This document shows, one piece after another, positions 35,577 through 47,499 of a stretch of DNA of 64,000 nt. This stretch comes from Acholoe squamosa. Taxonomy: Eukaryota; Annelida; Polychaeta; Phyllodocida; Polynoidae. The number at the start of each line of letters is the position of its first letter. Positions within the stretch are counted from its first letter, which is position 1. Under the pieces are notes generated by a model that saw only the letters and a list, made by a program, of their open reading frames with translations, was not told the origin of the DNA and did not search any database. The translations under genes were made by a program, and so were the position numbers. The DNA lies in the NCBI GenBank assembly GCA_949317995.1, contig OX439050.1:22336061-22400060 (forward strand), given 5' to 3'.

Positions 35577-37740
35577 ACTGATGATGAGGCCTGAGGCAGC
35601 AGGTAATCCATCAGATACCTGTGTAAGGATCAAGGCGACATGACACCTAAGGCTGATTGATGAAGGCCCAGGTAACACCAGTAAATGTAGCACATATAGG
35701 TGGGACACCTACCATGAGGACAGGGAGAAGTGGTGGATGTAGCACAGGGTTCTGTCTTAAGTTGGGGATCGACTGCCGCAAATTTCTTGAGACTTGCACT
35801 CATATGGGTTTTCTCCAATGGCTCAGCTGCTGTGACTACATACATGCGATGTCTGGGTGGTGTGCGACAACATTCACAGAAATCAAGTGACTTTATATTT
35901 GCAAATGTTCTCTTACATAGACACGGATGATGACATTCACAGATAGACTCGCATCAGTGGATCCCCCGCTTTACTGACAATGTTATACTGTGGGACAGTG
36001 GTACACCGGTAACAATGTTACAATATGGGGCTTTGTTAGACTGGCAGATCCTGTCCAGGCCCTAACAGTTTACCATCAGGCAGTTAAATTGTGGCACTGT
36101 CCTTGATCTACCTTCCAGCTCTATATATACACCCTGCATGATAGAAAACTGGAAATTAATGACATCCATTAGCATCATGGTGTTTTAACAATGCTATCTT
36201 TTCTGCAAAAATAGTGCTGTTACCGTCAGCAGCTACCATTCAGGGCCAATGCATAGGACTAATTCACAAAGCCCTCTGAAGCCCATTGGGACTATTGTAT
36301 GGGATTGGCAATAGCATTTAGTTGGTGCACAGACAGACAGTGCAGACTCAGTCCATAGTCAGTGTACCACATTGGTCAGTACGAACACCTGCACACTTAT
36401 AAATTTAGATATTATATCAGCCCTTATTTGAGACAGGTGTTTAATTGAAAACTACATTACTTATTCAATACTCTGTTTGCCACCGGTGCTCATTTGGTAC
36501 CGGTGCTCATTCGATACTGATGCCTTACAGGAATACAAGGCAGATAACCGAGCCACTACAGCATCTGTGTGGGTTGCTGAACACCCCTCCCTTTGTAGCT
36601 GTTACAGGCACACGGTCCACCATGTTACTGTGAATGTCCCTAACGCCTGACTAACCTTGTCCTATAATGTAAAGCACCATGCCAATGGTAGACTGTTACC
36701 CATGGCAATCTGCCATTTTGATTCTCTACCACCCCCCTCCACACACACACCTAACAACCAAACCCAATCCACTTGTAACATTGTATTCAGCTCTCCTATT
36801 TCATGAATACATTCATGGGAACTAGAATATTGTAACTATTTCTGTGTACTTGATAATGCCCGACAGTAGTCCTAACCCGATTTAGACCATCTTCGGATGG
36901 ATCAGACTAAAAAGGGATGATGGAATATGCAGATATCAATAGGATGAATGGCTTAGATTAAATCAGTCTAGAATAGGTTCTATATTGGCTCACTACTTAT
37001 CTGGTATTGATTGAACTGGGAATCAATTGGCAGAATCTAGATTGTGGCAGCGCCTGACAATGGAAGTATTTGGTAGCCAAGCCCCAATACCATTCACAAA
37101 AATGCATTACAACATATTTTATCAAAAGAGTATACACTTAGGGTAGTATAAATTCAGGGTAGACCAGTATGTATTTACATGCCATTTACATTAGGGTGTC
37201 TAGACTTCTTTTCTTGAAAGGCATGTTCAAAGTACATGCATATATGCAGGTGTGAAAGGTAGAAATTCCTGGGGCAAGGATTCAAATAGTTTCACATTAG
37301 CCACTGTGTGCTGCTGTATCCTTCTTCATACAGTAGTCACAACAATAAGTTAGGATCTAGGAGTTTGAGACCTTAAACTAGCACTTGACTACTGTAGACT
37401 AATAGTCAAACCTCAAGTGTACACCAGGCCAAATAACAGTATTGTCAGCCAAAACAGATTTTTGTCTGCAGATACTTTTAACTTGGTGTTTCTTCAATCA
37501 CACAGAAATGAGTCATGTGTTTGCCCACTTTCAGGATATGCAGAGTATAGCAGAGAAAAAAGGCTTAGAGGGGAGAAGCAGAAGGAGGAGAGGGAAGCAA
37601 ATAAAAAGCTATAATGGTTTGTTTGTTATGTCTGGTGAACTATGTGAGGAATTCTTCATTGTGTCACCCTCCACTTCACAGCATATTCTACACTGTGAAA
37701 ATAACAGTCGCAGCCCCTACAAAAATAACACTCTTCTCCC
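35577..37740. other. no gene recognised
   Basis: Non-coding in appearance. GGTGCTCATTTGGTACCGGTGC near 36487 is a short direct-repeat patch. Confidence 0.4.
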
Positions 37741-38790
37741 ATGTGTAGTTACTGTGCCAGATGTAAGCCTTACATTGGTGCATCTCAGGTATCAAATTTT
37801 ATATTTATCTATTTCTGTCTTCTAAGCTGGATAAACTAGTAGAAATACATACAAGTTCATAAAACCTACCACAAAACAAGAAAAGAAAATACTAAGGTGC
37901 AAAGGATGTGATGAAGGAATCTGGAACTGTTCTGTGGACAAGTGCAAAGTTTGCTCAGTTTGTAGAACCCAATGCCAACAACTGTAGTTTAAATATTGGA
38001 GTTTATTGGTATCACTTACAAGCACTTCAGGCTCCATCTGAACATATATAGAGCCCAACCTTGACAAAGTTTTGTTTGATATCCCTCTCTTATTCTAAGT
38101 GTTATCTCTGCTTTTTACATACAGTTTGGGAGGGATATAAACACCCCCTTTGTGATTATAAGCTGCACCACCTGTGCATATAAATGTGAATAAGAGCTTT
38201 TAATCAAATCTGAAATCAAATGATATTTCACTATACACTACCACTATGATGAAGTAATCAAAAGGGTAGATCAAATTTATCCATGCTCCAAAAACCAAGT
38301 TCAGTTTTTGACTTAGCAGACCAGCTGTGAGGGGAGTAGGGTAACGTTTATCTTTTCTCAGGCTTCATTCTGATTCTGTCAGCATTCAGTGAGGATTGAC
38401 CTACCTCTCCAGTAGCTGACTATACTAGGAGTAGTAGCCAGACTGATGTCATATAACTCACTACAAAGAAAAAGAACTAGACTCAAGGTCAAACCTCCCA
38501 TCAAAAAAGAAATAGGTGGGTGGAATAGCAGTAGAGGTGTAAAAAAGTGCTCCAACTGTAACAAAACAAGTAGGATGGGTTGTGAAATGTGTTTCCACTC
38601 TGTTGAGAGGGCTTCATCTTATTTTATTTTTCTCTCATCCATATACATTCATTTTTTTACCAGAAGGTGCCCACTCCTGAGGAACATGCCATGTTTAAAA
38701 TTGGGTGTGGTGCCCAGGTGTTGGCTTACTTATAACTGCCCCCTCCTGCTCACCTCCAGTACCTACAGTCAGGTGAGTGAGACTCAGTAG
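37741..38790 (+). other. three short Cys-rich open segments, possible exons
   Basis: Segment 1 (37741-37788) reads MCSYCARCKPYIGASQ and ends at CAG|GTATCA, a weak donor. Segment 2 (37835-37984) includes RCKGCDEGIWNCSVDKCKVC followed by SVCRTQC, seven Cys in 28 residues, and then stops. Segment 3 (38446-38790) starts at an ATG with a basic stretch (QRKRTRLKVKPPIKKE) and then KKCSNCNKTSRMGCEMC, a C-x2-C-x7-C-x2-C arrangement of zinc-ribbon type. They are in different frames with no proven splice junctions. They could be exons or relics of one zinc-binding protein or transposase tail, or chance. No family is recognised. Confidence 0.2.
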
Positions 38791-40178
38791 TTCCCCACAC
38801 TGGATGTACACCTGGACCCAACCACCAGCCCTTCCCCCTCCAGGGTGAGTCCCCATTCAGGTACCAACCTTACACCATGGAGAGGGGGGGGGGCAGTATC
38901 TGGAAGGTTGGCACTGTTATTGTGCAGAGCTGAGTCATCAGTTTGCTATTCCTCCTGAGCCAGGTGTGTCATGTATTCTTACAACACAGACTTCACAGCC
39001 TCCCTTGGACTGTGAAGTAGTTCTCACATCATGGGGAAAGTAATCAGTAAGCTCCCTTTAGAGGAGACAAGGCTGATTAGACAAGGGAATGGAGATTCTA
39101 TAAAAAAGTATAAGTGATTAGTTACAATGTATAAAGGCTGTATATACAAGGACTAGGTTATAGTAAAAATAAAACAGGCTGAGTAGTAGTGGCTCATATA
39201 CTATTGGAAGTACACCTGGATGTCAATGGATTCCCTCTGTACACCGGAAGAAGCTTTTTCACCTCCTGTTTTGAAGTGGTCCTGTGGATGGCTTTGGGGC
39301 TTCACCATGGCTAGCATTTCTCCACTGGTCTCAGTGTGAGTTATATGTGGATAAGTCTTTAGTTCCTCTCTACATAGGTGTGTAGCCTGTCCTGAAGGTA
39401 TACTTATGTATACAGCACTCAGTACGTATTACAGTGCCTGCATGCCTAGGTACTATGGGCTCTGGGGCTTACTAAGTAGGCGTGGGAAGAGAGGAATTGC
39501 CATTTACAGATCACTTTACAAAGGTAGAGCTCAATATTAAGATATGAATTATTAATTAAGTTATAAAGTATTTGATTAATATTCAAAAAGGAAATGTGTG
39601 TATGTCAATTTCTAAGGACATAACTTCAGAGTCATTTTTGAGATCATCTACTACATTTGTATGAGATTAGATCATTTAATCAGAAAGTACATGTACACCT
39701 TGTCCAAATTGATATAACCTCATGGCTGATATATGATGTTACATCATCTCAAAATACACTAATGGTTATCTTGTAAGCAAACCCAGCCTTCATATGTATA
39801 ATACATACATGAAATCATTTAAAACAGAAAAAAGTAAATCCTACTTCTTAATAGACTACAAGGAAAAATTGAATATCAGGTAAATAACAGATACACTTGA
39901 CTTCTACATAGAAATGCAGTGAAACAACTGCTCATAAGTAGGATTTTTAACCTTGTCCTTCCATCTCTGCATTACCCTTAGGATTAGAAATAGCAGCGCA
40001 CCCTGCACACACACCCTCTGTATCCAGTCCAACATGAGGCTCAGTTTATATATGTTTATAGAAAAGTGATCTGCAGGTGGGTTTTTCTGTTGGCTGGGTG
40101 CGGCTGGATGGTGGTCAGATATCAGTGCCGGTCTCATTGTTCTAAGACACACTCCCCAGGGAAATGCTAATATTATTC
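38791..40178. other. no gene recognised
   Basis: Several consensus-like donors (CAG|GTGAGT at 38770 and AG|GTGAGT near 38844) lie at the left edge, but no coding frame can be tied to them. Confidence 0.4.
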
Positions 40179-40181
40179 TAA

Positions 40182-40494
40182 GGGAGTGATCATTTTTTAA
40201 CAAGGGGGGGGGGGCTGGTGGGTTTGAGGGGGGAGTCAGAATTTTTTTAACCCTTGACTGGGGGGTTAGAATTTTTTCAACACCTGATGGGGGGGGTCAA
40301 AATAATTTCACCTGTTTTCAGTGGAAAACCCGTGCGTTACTATAGGCTAAAAGGGGACGTTCACGCGTGATTTTTGTCCCTTATGGGGGGGTCGAAAAAA
40401 TTTTACCCCCTCGAGAGGGGGGGTCAAAAAATTTTTCGCGCGTCCGCGCACAAACCCACCAACCCCCCTCTGTTGTTAAAAAATGATCACTCCC
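40182..40494. mobile_element. PIF/Harbinger-like MITE, family B, copy 4
   Basis: It is flanked by TAA (40179-40181 and 40495-40497). The termini GGGAGTGATCATTTTTTAAC and the complement are exact. The interior matches the 23.3-kb copy, including the TTACTATAGGCTAAAAGGGG and CGTGATTTTTGTCCC region. Confidence 0.85.
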
Positions 40495-40604
40495 TAATGA
40501 CTCACTTTATTTAGCACATGTAGGGGACCAAAGGTAACAGATGTAAGAGCAGGAGTGCTGAAAGGGGTGGTAGTACTCACAGGTTGGTTGGATCCTCTGC
40601 AAAG

Positions 40605-40605
40605 A

Positions 40606-40666
<61 letters not shown>
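40605..40666. repeat. (TA)n microsatellite
   Basis: About 60 bp of nearly pure TA with one interruption (TATGTATA) near the left end. Confidence 0.95.
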
Positions 40667-40668
<2 letters not shown>

Positions 40669-41025
40669 TAGCCATCCAGGGATACCTATTGTAAAAGATT
40701 GTAATTCAGGAACATTGAGTCTGGGAAAGCTTGTGAATAGAATTGTAAAGTGATAGGTCTAGGTTTATAAAGGTTTTCATATTGAATATGTTGAATTCGT
40801 CACGGCTGAGATCAACCTCCATTTCTTAAAAACCAAAATTGGTTTTCACGAAAGAATCGCAGTCTTTATCTGTGGTCCTTTTCATTCTGACACAACCTAT
40901 AAAACAGGCTAAGATATTCCCACACACCATTGGAAAATAACACCTGAAAAACAGGGAAAAAGTTCACATGTGTAAGCTGTCAGACTTGAGTTATCCAGGG
41001 TAAGGGTGCAATAGGGATCAGGTAT

Positions 41026-41282
41026 CTTAACCCTTTTGATGCAGGAGTGCATTATGCCCATTGGTTATCATGGTGCACCAATCAAGTGCTGGTGAGTAGT
41101 CACGCCAGCACTTAATTGGAGCATCATGCCAACCCTCTGGGAGTATATGTATCAATCCCATAGGGTCGGCATGATGCTCCTATGAAGTGATGTGAGGAGT
41201 CTCGTCAGCACTTCGTTGGTATATCATGCCAACCAATGGCCACGATGCATTAATGCCCTAGCGGCCTTTAAAGGGCTACCTT
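41026..41282. repeat. palindromic GCATCAT family, complete dimer with two hairpins
   Basis: It opens TAACCCTTTTGATGC and closes CCTTTAAAGGGCT, an inverted terminal pair. Between them lie two successive hairpins. The first runs from GGTTATCATGGTGCACCAAT to GGAGCATCATGCCAACC (41064-41134 region). The second runs from GGCATGATGCTCCTATGAAG to TTGGTATATCATGCCAACC (41167-41234). The arms differ between the two hairpins but stay complementary within each. The forward frame starting in it is not a gene. Confidence 0.7.
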
Positions 41283-42654
41283 CAGAAATGAGGCCCCATG
41301 GCAGGCCTATTTGTGAGGAGGATGTGGCAGGGGGTCAACCAGAATTAATCCTGACTTTCATCAACTGCCCCCACAACAACTTTTCACCTCAGGTTAAAAA
41401 AAAAGTGACATTTATAACGAATTGGTTTGTGGTTAGTGTGTGTTGGATTAGTACAGAGGGGTGGATGGTTTTTGGCTTACCCCCAAGCACAACACCCTCC
41501 CTCTTTCAACTTGACTTAAGTCCCATTGCAGTACTGAACAAACTTATCATTGGTATTGGGATTATTGGATGGGATGAAGACTTTTTGGATCAATAGATAC
41601 AATTGGTGATTGGTTATTTAGGTGAGTAAAGTTGATTTACTAGTGGTGAGGTACAGGACATGTTAACTTAAATTTAAGGTATATATAACAAGGGAAGGTG
41701 GTATCTCTCTACAGATAGAGAGGGTGGGTTCTTCATGGTCTGACTAGACAGGTGTGAAAAAGCCTCACCTGAGTCTACTTCACTTTACCCCCAATACCTC
41801 TAGTCGTCAGGGTCTGTTACCCAACCTTACTGGCAGGTGAGATAAATGTTAGATATTTTATGTGTCTTTTTTTTAACCATCTTTTCATTTGTGTTTGTGA
41901 TCTCAGTCTGAAAATGAAGGATGTGTGCAGGTATGTCAGGTAGTAAGGGGAGTAGCAGAGGTATGAGATATGAACTTTTAGTTAACAGATGGTTATGAAC
42001 TAAAAGGTGGGGGTTAGTCTTACTTATAACGCAATCTTCATGATGATATATTCATATCTGCTCAACTTTGCCACAGTTTTTTATTGTTATAGACTGAAAT
42101 CTTATCGACTCCACAAGGTAGACAGAGCCTCATTTGATTTAGTAAAAAAAAAAAAATACAGATTATTCATTCAAGGAAGCTTGTAAAAACATTGTGTGGG
42201 CGTTAATGTAGGCAACATACCACAGATATAATGGTATTCCATACCAGGAAGAGGTCATACAAATGTCATATCTTTGTATTTTGATCCAATATTAACTATC
42301 CTCAATGGCTCATATATTATCATATCAAGACAATGAATCTAGATTCTTCATTTAGATAAAAATCCAAATGATCATAAGATCTGGAGAGGACAGTATGGTT
42401 CCTTTAGCTACAACCATCACCCAATGTTTGGTACAGAACCAATTAGAGTATTACAAAGAAGACTACAAGAATGCCATGTGTCTGATACATGGTAATAAAA
42501 AAAGAGGCCATGTGTGAGTCTTTTACATGTGTCTATGGGCGTGGTCTACTGCCACCGTGTGAGAGGTACCACAAGGTGTAGGGTCACCAGTACCCCTACC
42601 CAGACCTACCTAACTTAAACCTTTAAGGGTGGCTTTGTGCCTCAAGGTTTAGTT
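41283..42654. other. no gene recognised
   Basis: A donor-like CTGGCAG|GTGAGA at about 41837 follows a short Pro/Ser-type open stretch (41760-41836), too little to call an exon. Confidence 0.35.
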
Positions 42655-42742
42655 TCCTTCATCAATTTATTATAGAGTCAGTGCAGGCATTAGCATTGCA
42701 TTGGTGAAGCACACCAACAATTCAGGTGTGTATCATGATCAG

Positions 42743-42935
42743 TACCGTAATGGCTATTTTACGCGCTTGGGTCTCAAATAAGCGCTGATCTTGATTAAGC
42801 ACCGGGGGAACATGGGTATCAAAATCAACCTGAAACACTAAAAACCGTATTCAAATAAGCACCTGTGTCAAATACGGGCCAGGTGTACAGGTGTATTGAA
42901 ATCGATAAACGCCCGGGCGCTTAAGCGGGCCAATA
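42743..42935. mobile_element. AAATAAGCGC-type inverted repeat element, diverged
   Basis: ACCGTAATGGCTATTTTACG at the left is matched, imperfectly, by the complement of the right end GGGCGCTTAAGCGGGCCAAT. Internal TCAAATAAGCGC and TCAAATAAGCACC motifs repeat. This is a form common among animal MITEs. No target duplication was seen. Confidence 0.4.
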
Positions 42936-42954
42936 TGGTGCATAACTTACACCA

Positions 42955-43462
42955 ATGTCCTTTTATGCCTACATGTTGCAACATGGGGGCTGGGCACAGT
43001 CCTGTCCCCCTGGTGGTGGTTTTCTGAACCCTGTCACCCCCTGCCCCCGGTCATCTTCCACTGCTGGCAGCCATCTTGCCACTCATCTAAACACTTGGCA
43101 CCAACTCCCACGATCCCCCAACCAATATGGCCGACCACCGGAAGTCTCTCTTTCATGTCGCGCAGTGCAAAGCGGGAGCGGCCTGAGTCGGCGCCAAAAC
43201 GAGGACACAGGGGACAGAAGCAACAGGCGTAATCGGGGGTTGGGGCAAACGGAAAGGAGCGTTGAGTGTAAAATACGGAGTGCATTGGGTGCAGCAGGAG
43301 AGAGGGGTGCAGGCATGAGACATGCCAACGGTGCTGAGACCCGGCAGTCATGGTGTAATCAGTAACGGGTCATTCCAGCACGACGAGCACCAGCAGAATG
43401 CAATGCCTGCTGCCCTCTGCTGTCTCCAACCGGGGTCTCTAAGAATAAAGTTTGGTGTAAGA
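42955..43462. promoter_or_regulatory. CpG-richer patch, candidate promoter or 5' UTR
   Basis: 43120-43360 has clearly more CpG than its surroundings, with AATATGGCCGACCACCGGAA (YY1-like plus an ETS-like CCGGAA) at 43127 and a GCGCAGTGC/GGCGCC cluster after it. It precedes the candidate coding exon at 43.5 kb on the forward strand. Overlapping long frames on both strands here lack family resemblance. Promoter identity is inference. Confidence 0.3.
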
Positions 43463-43590
43463 CCTCAAGGGTTCTTCCAGAAGAACAAGCAGCGATCTGA
43501 ATGAAGTGACGTGCCAGGGTGACATGCCTGACCATGCAGTTTGCAAGATTCATCAGATTTTCTTTGTCAAAGAGAAAGTGCTAAATCAGG
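43463..43590 (+). CDS. candidate 5' coding exon, unidentified protein
   Basis: A forward frame is open from 43463 and contains DLNEVTCQGDMPDHAVCKIH followed by QIFFVKEKVLNQ up to a consensus donor, CAGG|GTGAGT, at 43590/43591. Translation could begin at the Met at 43520 (MPDHAV...), giving about 23 codons before the intron, or the exon could be internal with an acceptor upstream. The mixed, non-repetitive residue composition, the good donor and the adjacent CpG-richer DNA make it the best host-exon candidate in the window. I do not recognise the family and cannot find the next exon. Confidence 0.3.
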
Positions 43591-44814
43591 GTGAGTGTCC
43601 ATGTAATGTGACACGGGGGCATATTTTTTGTGCATCCATATAGGCATTTGTAATGTGAAATGAGAATTCAAATTATTAGGAATAAATGATGACACTTTTC
43701 ACCCTGGCATTCCCTTGTACATTTTATCAATGCTGCCAGGCAATTCCTAAGGCATTTCTTTAACTTCTGCCCCTATTCACGGCTAGTCTATACATTGTTG
43801 TATTTTTAAATAACGGTCAATTCTTAACTAAGAGGAGCAAGTTTTACCCCCGGGTTTTACCCAATAATTCGTATGACTGGAGTCCTGATTCTGTGAACCC
43901 TCTGATCCACCCAGGTGTCCTGTCACGTTTATTGTATGACTCTAGTTTACCCAGCAGTTTACACACTAATCTCCCGCGGTCAGCCAATCTGGTCAAACCG
44001 TAACCACGACTCTTAGTATTAAGTGGACGGTCATAGTTGGCTGGCTACGCGTGTGTAAGGTTGGTTGGCTTGGTGGGGTAGGGGTGTAACAAATGTTAGA
44101 CCACGTTGTCGCCTCAGGGAATTTGGGGACGCTGTGGTGTAGGGTCTGAAAAGGTTGGCGTAACAAAGTGTGGTTAGGGATAACGGTTGTTTTGATAGTA
44201 GTTATTGGCGACAGTATCAATTATAAAGGCTATTAGAATTGGGTTTTGGAATGCTGTTAGCTAACTGGTGTTGTACTAGTGTATACATATTGTAGGGTTA
44301 TATATACTATGATAAAGGTGGGGGATTTATTTTATTCAAGTAGACATTTTAAGGTCTATAGACTTTAAAATATCTATTATTTTGAACACATATATGATGT
44401 ATAGAAAACAAAGTAAAGATAATTTTCCTGACTTGAACTCATCAATAAATGAAACACTTAGGCCTTCAAATTATTTTAGAGATGATGTAGCTGAATATGC
44501 AATGTAGGTATTGAGTATTGTGGGACTTGTGAGGTAAACAGAGACCCCTGGTGGGAGATCTGATTGCCTCAGGGTGGCATAAGGGTCACAAGTCCACCTC
44601 CCAACCCACAGCCAATCTCACCCACACGCACACAAATCTAATACTCCTTCAAATCTCGACGATGGGAGTCCACAACCATTTCCACGTAATTGTGCCCATT
44701 TCTTTTGTCTCCAATTATTACCATTACCCGAACAAGTCAAAGAGATTTGTGGTAGTTGTAAGTGCTGGAAATTGCAGCCTGTATACTAATGGTAGGCGTG
44801 GCTCTAGTAATAGC
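43591..44814. other. no gene recognised
   Basis: AT-rich. If the 43.5-kb exon is real, this would be its first intron. Confidence 0.35.
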
Positions 44815-45066
44815 TGTTTAACCCTTTAAGGGCAGCATGGGACCCATTTACCATCATGGTGCACTAATGCAGTGATGGTGAGTCGACTCCCCAGCACTGC
44901 ATTGGAGCGTCATGACGACCCATGATCAAACTGCAAGGTTTATTAGCCGTGCAGGGTTGGCATGATGCATTAATGCAGCCCAGGCAAGTAGACCCTCCAG
45001 GACTGCACTGGTGCATCATTGCAGGATATGATGCATTTATGCAATGTTCTGTCCATAAAGGGTCAA
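44815..45066. repeat. palindromic GCATCAT family, complete dimer with two hairpins
   Basis: It opens TTTAACCCTTTAAGGGCAGC and closes TAAAGGGTC. Hairpin 1 pairs ATCATGGTGCACTAATGCAG with CACTGCATTGGAGCGTCATG. Hairpin 2 pairs GGCATGATGCATTAATGCAG with GACTGCACTGGTGCATCATT. It has the same plan as the 41.0-kb locus, supporting a dimeric unit of about 250 bp. Confidence 0.7.
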
Positions 45067-46870
45067 CACAGAACGTGTGAATGGCAATTGGTTGTGTGTA
45101 TGTACAGGAGGGGTTTATGGGTTAGAATAGCGTCCCTTGGACCAAACATGTCGTGGCACGACTCCTGGGTCACTAACCCTGCCGCCGTCAGGTTTCCCAC
45201 CATTAAGAAAACAGGATCCCGCCCTGTATGTCTGTCGTCTGCCCATTCGCGCCAAAACCCTCCGACATACTAAACATTGGCTTAGCTTCCAAATTCCCAA
45301 TGCAAACTCTATGGAACCTCCACGACTGTGTTTGAAGAAAATGTGAGTTGTAATAGTGGAATTGGACCATGTAATTAAATTTTTGGAGACCTAGATACAG
45401 GACACCACAACAGCCCCTTTTGATGGTCTTTGGATCACTGAATCTAAGTACAGACACATATAGATATACATATTTCAACTATTTTCATCTGTGACTGTGA
45501 GGTGGTAGGATTTAGAGCCTGTTTTTGCAATAGCTGTAATTGTTTGTGGCCTATGTGGTAAACAAGAGAATAGCTACATGGCAGCCTGACAGGGACTGAC
45601 AGGCGCCATGATGTATGAGCAGACGACATTGATATATGAAGGCTGAGTCATGTGGGGAGGGAGGGGAGGGGGTCGGGGTGTGGTAATGGCTTCCAGTAGA
45701 GGGGGGGGGGGCTGTACTGGATACTAGTAGTCATATATTGGTGTACAGAGAGAAAAAAACAAGTATTTCTGTCTTTTTTACTGATAGGAGGCAGCTCCAG
45801 CAAGAGGGGCAACATGACACATTCAAAAGGAACCCTTTGCGGCATTTGGACCATTGTCCCATGGGGAACAACTAGTAGATACGTCTAGAACAAAAGTGAC
45901 TGGTATAAAAGTGATTTAACAGTAGCACAAGGACACGCCACCCTCTCATATTAAGGATACAGTGGGGGAGGGAGTGTCTTTTGTTTTCCCTCTCGATTTT
46001 AAGACTTTATTTCTAAAAGCAGAATCAGCTGAAGGTGGCAGATATGATTTATTGTGGAGGACGAAATGCGTTTTGGGGATGGGAGGGTAAGGGTGTTGAG
46101 GTGAGGAAGGGGGCTAGTTCAAGTATCACTCGCGTGATAGCACCACTGTGTGACATATAGCGTACCTTGGGGTTAGGCTGTGTGTCTGTTCGTCCCCAGG
46201 CCCCCCATACTTCTGCCACATAACAGCAGGTGGCCACCACCATAGAAATGCTACTGAATGGGGGGGGGGGCAAACAACTCTCTCTCTTCTGAGTTTTGCC
46301 TGAACTACAGGTTCCTCTCCTGGTCACCTAGTCAGAAATGGGTGAGCTACGGTAACGCCTAGTTGTCCTAGTCACGTGATTACGTCATATATTTGACCCA
46401 TTGCCCATTATCCCACCTTTATGCTGAGAGGACTGGGGGGGGGGGCAAATGAGGTTGGGGGTTACAGGTAATATTATCACCATGTATCCAGGTGGGTTCA
46501 AATGAATCTACAGGCACCCCCTTCCCACCCCCCTTCATGTGTGGCCATATCCACCTGGAAATTATTACCCCCATAATAGGCTGTAACGCCTACCGGTTGT
46601 GCCACCAGGTTATGTATCGTGGAATAAGGCGCAGGAAATTGTATGTATGTCTAGCAATAATAAGGGCCTGGGTAGACAGGAGTTATGTGATACCTGGAAA
46701 TAGCATATATTTGTACAGGTCATATGGGGGTCGATACAGCATTAAGCAGATATTCCACTTTTCAACAATAAAAAAAAAAATGACCCAGTTTATCATTTTC
46801 CTATTTCAGAAAGAAGGAAAATGGTAATTTTAGGGTGTAAGGCAAAATTAACCCGCAGATACAATGCACA
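45067..46870. other. no gene recognised
   Basis: Short frames, G runs at about 45703 and 46261, and TCACGTGATTACGTCATAT near 46372 (E-box next to a CRE half site). Confidence 0.4.
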
Positions 46871-46873
46871 TCT

Positions 46874-46996
46874 CTATTCCTTCCCTCCCAACTTGCCCAA
46901 TTTCTGTATATGGGAGGTAACAGAATGCACCTGTCAATGCAATCTAAATTAAAATGAAAATATCTAATTTTGTGCAAGTTGGGAGGGAAGGAGTAG
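46874..46996. repeat. 23-bp inverted repeat hairpin
   Basis: CTATTCCTTCCCTCCCAACT (46874 on, arm to 46896) and its complement ending AGGGAAGGAGTAG (46974-46996) match at 22 of 23 positions, with a 77-nt loop. Beyond the arms there is no pairing. It might be a small foldback element. The loop is long for a typical microRNA precursor. Confidence 0.6.
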
Positions 46997-47358
46997 GGTT
47001 AGAGGGCCATCTCAATTTGCAAACAGTATAGAACAGTATTCTTGTGGCTGTGGGTTTGTGACTGTGTGACAAATGACTTAGTATGGGATGACTAGGTCTA
47101 CATCAGAACCTGCCCCACAAAAACATTCCCACACTTTTACATGCACCGTGGGAAAATAAGTGAAGGTAATCCCAGGGACAAACCTCTGGTAGACTACATC
47201 TCAGGTAGATCATATCTGTATGCCAGAAGAAGATAGTCATCAGAAAACCAGACTTGCAACTGGAATTGTATCAGAAAGTTAAATAATGCATACTTATGGG
47301 ATTTGTAACATGATTTCATTGATTGTGATAGTCATGGGGAGGACTCTACAGTCAATAG

Positions 47359-47499
<141 letters not shown>

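Noticed and set aside
41192-41596. Forward 134-codon frame
   Set aside because: It begins inside the palindromic repeat and shows no domain.
42955-43365. Overlapping long frames on both strands
   Set aside because: Open on both strands because of CpG-rich composition; kept only as a possible promoter or UTR.
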